The notes beneath the pieces are model-generated. The model saw nothing but the letters and a program-made list of their open reading frames with translations, had not been told where the DNA came from and searched no databases. A stretch of 16,783 bases of DNA from the NCBI GenBank assembly GCA_934247335.1, contig CAKQJJ010000014.1, positions 1 through 16,783 of the forward strand. The letters are read 5' to 3'. Source of the stretch: an uncultured Clostridia bacterium. Its GTDB lineage: Bacteria; Bacillota; Clostridia; Christensenellales; Pumilibacteraceae. Below are positions 13,065-16,783 of this stretch, one piece after another. How positions within the stretch are numbered: position 1 is the stretch's first letter; each line of letters opens with the position of its first letter. The position numbers were made by a program, and so were the translations under genes.

Positions 13065-13098
13065 ACGTGCGCGGTTGGTTTTACGGGAGAACGAAATT

Positions 13099-13632
13099 AT
13101 GGAAATAGGCATTAAAATTAAAGAAATGCGTCTTAAAAAGCAGCTGACGCAAGAGGAGCTTGCCGACAGGTGCGAGCTCACCAAGGGCTACATAAGTCAG
13201 ATCGAAAACGACCTCACCAGCCCGTCGATAGCTACGCTTAAAGACATTTTGCAGGTTCTGGGTTCGTCGCTTTCCGACTTTTTCTCGGAAGACGAAGAGG
13301 AACCGGTCGTTTTTCACAAGGAAGATTATTTCGTCAAGGAAGGCGAAGACAGCGTTATCACCTGGCTTGTGCCCACTTCGCAGAAAAACGAAATGGAACC
13401 CATAATGCTGCGCCTCAAAGCTGGCGCCGCAACCGAAAAAGATCTGCCGCACGACGGCGAGGAATTCGGATTCGTGCTTCGGGGCAAAATAAAACTCGTG
13501 GTGGGAAAGAAAGAATACTCGGCTGCCGAGGGCGAAAGCTTTTATTACCGCGCCAACAAGACGCATTATATAGTAAACGCCGCCGAGAGCGAAAGCGTAG
13601 TGCTGTGGCTGTCGTGCCCGCCTAATTTTTAA
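13099..13632 (+). CDS. XRE-cupin transcriptional regulator (PuuR-like), likely polyamine-responsive
   Basis: A 177-residue regulator. Residues 2-57 form an HTH_3 domain (IGIKIKEMRLKKQLTQEELA, KGYISQIENDLTSPSI, LKDILQVLGSSLSDFF). Residues about 100-175 form a cupin_2 sensor barrel with HDGEEFGFVLRGKI, the EGESFYYRANKTHYIVNA segment and a terminal VVLWLSCPP. The organisation matches PuuR and related regulators that precede potABCD in Bacillota. ATG 13099 follows CGGGAGA by 8 bases; an upstream in-frame GTG at 13075 has no site. potA begins 12 bases after its stop with a GGAGAG site in between, so regulator and transporter are one operon driven by a consensus promoter. It probably senses a polyamine or a derivative through the cupin and represses its own operon. 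Confidence 0.9.
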   Translation: MEIGIKIKEMRLKKQLTQEELADRCELTKGYISQIENDLTSPSIATLKDILQVLGSSLSDFFSEDEEEPVVFHKEDYFVKEGEDSVITWLVPTSQKNEMEPIMLRLKAGAATEKDLPHDGEEFGFVLRGKIKLVVGKKEYSAAEGESFYYRANKTHYIVNAAESESVVLWLSCPPNF

Positions 13633-13644
13633 GGAGAGTCACCA

Positions 13645-15105
13645 ATGAAAGAACAAGGTAAATTCGATAAAATAATCGAAGTTAAAAACGTAACCAAGGT
13701 TTTTGAAGACGGAGTAACCGTTCTCGACGACATCAACCTGTCCATAAAGCGCGGTCAGTTCGTCACGCTTTTGGGACCCAGCGGATGCGGAAAAACCACT
13801 CTTTTGCGCATGATTGCGGGCTTTACCACTCCCACGAGCGGCGAAATATTCATCGAAAACGAGCCTATTACCGGCGTTCCGCCCTATAAACGCCCGGTAA
13901 ACACGGTATTCCAGAAGTATGCGCTTTTCCCGCATCTCAGCGTTTTCAAAAACATTGCGTACGGCTTGAAGCTGAAAACCATCGACGATCCCGAAGCTAA
14001 GGGCGGTAAGAGAAAGCTTACCAAAAACGAAATTACCGAAAAGGTAAACCGCGCCTTAAAGCTCGTAAACCTCGAAGACTACGGTCACAGAAACGTAACC
14101 AGCCTTTCGGGCGGACAGCAGCAGCGTGTAGCAATCGCCCGCGCAATCGTGTGCGAACCCAAAGTTCTGCTTCTCGACGAACCTTTGGGCGCGCTCGACC
14201 TCAAAATGAGAAAGGAAATGCAGCTCGAACTCAAAAGCATGCACGAAAATCTGGGCATTACGTTTATCTACGTCACGCACGACCAGGAAGAAGCGCTCAC
14301 CATGTCCGACGTGGTAGTGGTCATGAACGACGGCGTTATTCAGCAGATCGCTCCGCCCAAAAAGATTTACGACGAGCCTGCAAACGCGTTCGTCGCAAAC
14401 TTCATCGGAGAAAGCAACATTCTCTCCGGCGTAATGGAAAAGGACTTTACGATAAACTTCCTCGGTCAGAGCATCGAGTGCGTGGACAAGGGCTTCCAGA
14501 AAAACGAGCACGTCGATATAGTCATCCGTCCCGAGGATATCAAAATCTATCCCGAAAACACCGAAAAAGGTCAGTTTGCCGGCACCGTTCTGCAAACCGT
14601 GTTCAAAGGCACGTACTACGAAATGGAAGTGGAGTGCTCGGGCTACGAATTCACCGTGCAGAACACCAAGGAGTTCCTGCCCGGTCAGAACGTCCGCCTC
14701 GGAATCGCGCCCGACAGTATTCATATAATGAAAAAGCTGCGCACGATAAACCAATTCGAGGGCGAAATTTCCGACGAAGAAAACGTGTGGTTCTGCGAAG
14801 CCGACTTCCCCGTCGCAAGCACGCAGGGCTTTGAAAAGAAAGATAAAGTAAAGGTGCTCGTGCCGTTCGACGCCGTGGAACTTACCGACTACGAAGACGA
14901 CGGAACCATCGGCGGCAACGTGTCGCAGACTTTGTACAAAGGCACCTACTATCAGGTTCAGGTGTACACCGACACCGACGAGGACTTTTACGTCGATACC
15001 GCAGACGAATGGGATATCGGCGACCGCGTGGGCATAAAGGTAGACCCGAACAAAATAATTTTGCAGCCCGCCGAGGAGGACGAAGATGAAGAAGAAAAAG
15101 ACTAA
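13645..15105 (+). CDS. potA: Spermidine/putrescine ABC importer ATPase PotA, with duplicated TOBE domain
   Basis: A 486-residue cytosolic ATPase, roughly 110-120 residues longer than typical PotA. ABC motifs are complete: Walker A GPSGCGKTT (44-52), Q-loop FQKYALFPH, signature LSGGQ (154-158), Walker B LLLDEP (175-180) and the switch histidine H212 in VTHDQ. An extra stretch of about 16 residues (TIDDPEAKGGKRKLTK) lies in the helical subdomain. After the normal regulatory region (RPEDIKIYPE, then the first TOBE unit at about 313-362), a second TOBE-like unit follows at about 423-475; GTVLQTVFKGTYYEMEV and GGNVSQTLYKGTYYQVQV are clearly duplicates. The protein ends in an acidic tail (EEDEDEEEKD). 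That tail's codons supply the GAGGAGG ribosome-binding site of potB, whose ATG lies inside this frame (20-base overlap). Confidence 0.93.
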   Translation: MKEQGKFDKIIEVKNVTKVFEDGVTVLDDINLSIKRGQFVTLLGPSGCGKTTLLRMIAGFTTPTSGEIFIENEPITGVPPYKRPVNTVFQKYALFPHLSVFKNIAYGLKLKTIDDPEAKGGKRKLTKNEITEKVNRALKLVNLEDYGHRNVTSLSGGQQQRVAIARAIVCEPKVLLLDEPLGALDLKMRKEMQLELKSMHENLGITFIYVTHDQEEALTMSDVVVVMNDGVIQQIAPPKKIYDEPANAFVANFIGESNILSGVMEKDFTINFLGQSIECVDKGFQKNEHVDIVIRPEDIKIYPENTEKGQFAGTVLQTVFKGTYYEMEVECSGYEFTVQNTKEFLPGQNVRLGIAPDSIHIMKKLRTINQFEGEISDEENVWFCEADFPVASTQGFEKKDKVKVLVPFDAVELTDYEDDGTIGGNVSQTLYKGTYYQVQVYTDTDEDFYVDTADEWDIGDRVGIKVDPNKIILQPAEEDEDEEEKD

Positions 15106-15976
15106 CTTCTTTAAGCCCGGACTTTTTGCCGCGCCTTATATAGTAATCTGCCTGATTTTCGTGGTATTGCCGCTCATTCTCGTGCTCGTGTACGCGTTTA
15201 TCGGTCCCGACGGAAGCTTTACTTTCGACAATTTCAAGCGCGTGTTCGTCGGGCAGGAGCAGACCATTTACGGCATAGTAAACGAAAACGGCACCATGCA
15301 AAGCGGCAGTTTTACCGTAACCATTCCCAGCGGCAACCTCGAATTGCTTCTTAAAACACTGGGCATTGCGGCGCTTACCACGGTGGTGTGTCTGCTGATC
15401 GCCTACCCCGTCGCGCTCGTGCTTGCTTCGTCGCCGTTCAACAAATATTTCGTGCTGTCGCTGCTGTTCATAATCCCCATGTGGATGAACTTCGTGCTGC
15501 GTATCATCGCGCTTAAATCGCTGCTGTACGTAATGGGCATATCCGAAGGATTGTTCTCGGTTATCGTGGGTATGGTTTACGACTTTCTGCCCTTTATGAT
15601 GCTGCCCATTTACACCGTGCTTACCGAAATAGACAAAAGCTATCTCGAAGCTTCCGCCGACCTTGGAGCAAACAAATTCACCACATTTTTCAAAGTTACG
15701 CTGCCCCTGTCCGCAGGCGGAATAATGAGCGGAATTACCATGGTGTTCATGCCCGTGTTCAGCGCGTACGCAATCACCAACATGCTGGGCGACAGCTCAA
15801 CTACCGTAATCGGCAACAAGATCAACACCTTGTTCGGACTTTCCAGCTCCTGGGGCGTCGGTTCCGCGCTTTCGTTCGTGCTGCTCGTGCTCGTGTTGCT
15901 TACCATGGGGCTCAGCAGCCTTATCGGTCGCAAAACGCAGAAAACCGCTCCGGTCAAAAAAGGAGGTAAAGCGTAA
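15086..15976 (+). CDS. potB: Spermidine/putrescine ABC importer permease PotB
   Basis: A 296-residue inner-membrane permease with about six transmembrane helices (near residues 14-38, 88-115, 120-145, 155-180, 208-232 and 258-282) and a lysine-rich start. The EAA loop that docks on PotA is EASADLGANKFTTFFKVTLP, beginning at E188. RIIALKSLLYVMGI and YDFLPFMMLPIY are further family hallmarks. The first external loop, about 50 residues (GPDGSFTFDNFKRVFVG and onward through a Gly/Ser/Thr-rich stretch), looks longer than in E. coli PotB. The start overlaps potA by 20 bases, and the stop overlaps the potC start by one base. With PotC it forms the translocation pore; the substrate class is inferred from similarity to PotB and from the PuuR-like regulator. 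Confidence 0.92.
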   Translation: MKKKKTNFFKPGLFAAPYIVICLIFVVLPLILVLVYAFIGPDGSFTFDNFKRVFVGQEQTIYGIVNENGTMQSGSFTVTIPSGNLELLLKTLGIAALTTVVCLLIAYPVALVLASSPFNKYFVLSLLFIIPMWMNFVLRIIALKSLLYVMGISEGLFSVIVGMVYDFLPFMMLPIYTVLTEIDKSYLEASADLGANKFTTFFKVTLPLSAGGIMSGITMVFMPVFSAYAITNMLGDSSTTVIGNKINTLFGLSSSWGVGSALSFVLLVLVLLTMGLSSLIGRKTQKTAPVKKGGKA

Positions 15977-16783
15977 TGAACAGAAAACTTTCGGTGGTTC
16001 TTCGCTGGATATTCCTCATAGTCGTTCTCGTGGCGATATACGCGCCCATCGCGCTCATAATTCTGTACTCGTTCTCGTCCGAAAAGGACATCGGCGGACC
16101 CAACGGCTTCGGATCGTTCACCTTTTCGTGGTACACCAAACTGTTTGAAAACGAGGAAATAATGTCCGCAATGTGGAACACTCTCATCATCGGGCTTGTG
16201 TCCGCAACGCTGGCTACCATTATAGGCACGCTCACCGCCGTCGGCTTGCATTATATGAAGCACGGCAAGAAATTCATCAATTTCATGAGCGAAATCACCG
16301 TCGTCAACGCCGAAATAGTGACGGCTGTCGGATTTTTCCTGCTTTCCATATTCCTTACCAACGTCATCGGATTGCACGTCGAAAAAGGACTGGGCTGGCT
16401 TATAATCGCTCATACGGTAATAACCACGCCGTACGTCATATTAAACGTTTCGCCGCGACTTAATCAGCTTAATCCCAATCTGTACGAAGCGGGTATGGAC
16501 CTCGGAGCGGGTCCGGTGCGCAGCCTGGTCACCGTAATACTGCCTCAGCTTGTCGGCGCGATGATTTCCGGTTTTGCGCTTGCGTTCACGCTGTCGCTCG
16601 ACGATTTCGTCGTCACCAACCTCAACAAGGGCAGCAATGGCGTAAACACTATTTCCACTTACGTGTACGCAAGTCTGCGCCGTAAGCTCAACCCGTCGAT
16701 ACGCGCGCTCAGCACGATAATATTCGTTGCGGTGCTCGTCGTTCTCATTATCGTCAACATCGTTAAAAGCCGCCGTGCAAAAG
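15976..16783 (+). CDS. potC: Spermidine/putrescine ABC importer permease PotC (3' end outside window)
   Basis: An open frame of 269 codons that runs off the right edge without a stop; the visible part ends with NIVKSRRAK, so it is probably nearly complete (E. coli PotC is 264 residues). It starts MNRKLSVVLRWIFLIVVLV with a first transmembrane helix and has the N-terminal signature PIALIILYSFS. It carries FTFSWYTKLFENEEIM, an EAA loop from E171 (EAGMDLGAGPVRSLVTVILP), and the PotC hallmark SLDDFVVTN. The ATG at 15976 overlaps the potB stop (TAATG), with AGGAGG 9 bases before it. It pairs with PotB in the membrane. The extracellular binding protein gene potD is expected immediately downstream, outside the window. 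Confidence 0.92.
   Translation, partial: MNRKLSVVLRWIFLIVVLVAIYAPIALIILYSFSSEKDIGGPNGFGSFTFSWYTKLFENEEIMSAMWNTLIIGLVSATLATIIGTLTAVGLHYMKHGKKFINFMSEITVVNAEIVTAVGFFLLSIFLTNVIGLHVEKGLGWLIIAHTVITTPYVILNVSPRLNQLNPNLYEAGMDLGAGPVRSLVTVILPQLVGAMISGFALAFTLSLDDFVVTNLNKGSNGVNTISTYVYASLRRKLNPSIRALSTIIFVAVLVVLIIVNIVKSRRAK

Noticed and set aside
13007..13098. A riboswitch in the 92-base leader of the regulator-pot operon
   Set aside because: Only a short 5-bp inverted repeat is visible and no known aptamer core was recognised.
14056..14754. A 232-codon minus-strand frame and a 227-codon plus-strand frame (14151-14834) within potA
   Set aside because: Both are out-of-frame shadows of potA, which has every expected ABC motif in its own frame.

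Overview
The window (about half G+C) reads as a chromosomal segment of an anaerobic Bacillota, most likely an uncultured gut-type Clostridia. That placement is an inference from gene content: a PyrK/PyrD type 1B dihydroorotate dehydrogenase, a two-domain flavodiiron protein, a LicD/CTP-transferase surface-polymer cluster, a DivIC-like septum protein, strong AGGAGG ribosome-binding sites and consensus sigma-A-like promoters. No rRNA, tRNA, CRISPR array, transposase or phage gene was seen.

Layout. (1) 1-3624, plus strand: the tail of a polysaccharide flippase, a LicD phosphotransferase, a class V aminotransferase, and a fusion of a TagD-like cytidylyltransferase with a Gfo/Idh/MocA-like domain. 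Together they look like a pathway that makes a CDP-activated, probably amino-containing phospho-substituent and transfers it to a surface glycan. (2) 3705-5344: pyrK-pyrD, closed by a clear intrinsic terminator. (3) 5507-11028: a perfect 7-1-7 Fur/PerR-type box and a promoter precede five tightly spaced plus-strand genes: flavodiiron protein (TTG start), a membrane-anchored endonuclease/exonuclease/phosphatase-fold protein, a DUF3737 beta-helix protein, a PatB/MalY-type aminotransferase or C-S lyase, and an alpha/beta hydrolase. A strong terminator ends the run. (4) 11028-11743: a stand-alone 72-residue XRE regulator with tandem inverted-repeat operators and an apparently leaderless start, then a convergent 30-codon lysine-rich CxxC microprotein gene on the minus strand. 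A terminator that can serve both directions lies between them. (5) 11744-12867, minus strand: divIC-like and ppx/gppA-like genes overlapping by one base. (6) 12868-13098: two back-to-back, near-consensus promoters. (7) 13099 to the end, plus strand: an XRE-cupin (PuuR-like) regulator followed by potA, potB and potC of a spermidine/putrescine ABC importer; potC runs off the window and a potD binding-protein gene would be expected beyond it.

The least conventional content is the CTP-transferase/Gfo fusion, whose second domain lacks the usual catalytic lysine and has a degenerate nucleotide-binding loop, together with its aminotransferase and LicD partners. Next come the CxxC microprotein, the Fur/PerR-box operon, the leaderless XRE gene with its nested operators, and a PotA ATPase with a duplicated TOBE domain. 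All functional statements rest on motif recognition by eye, not on database searches.
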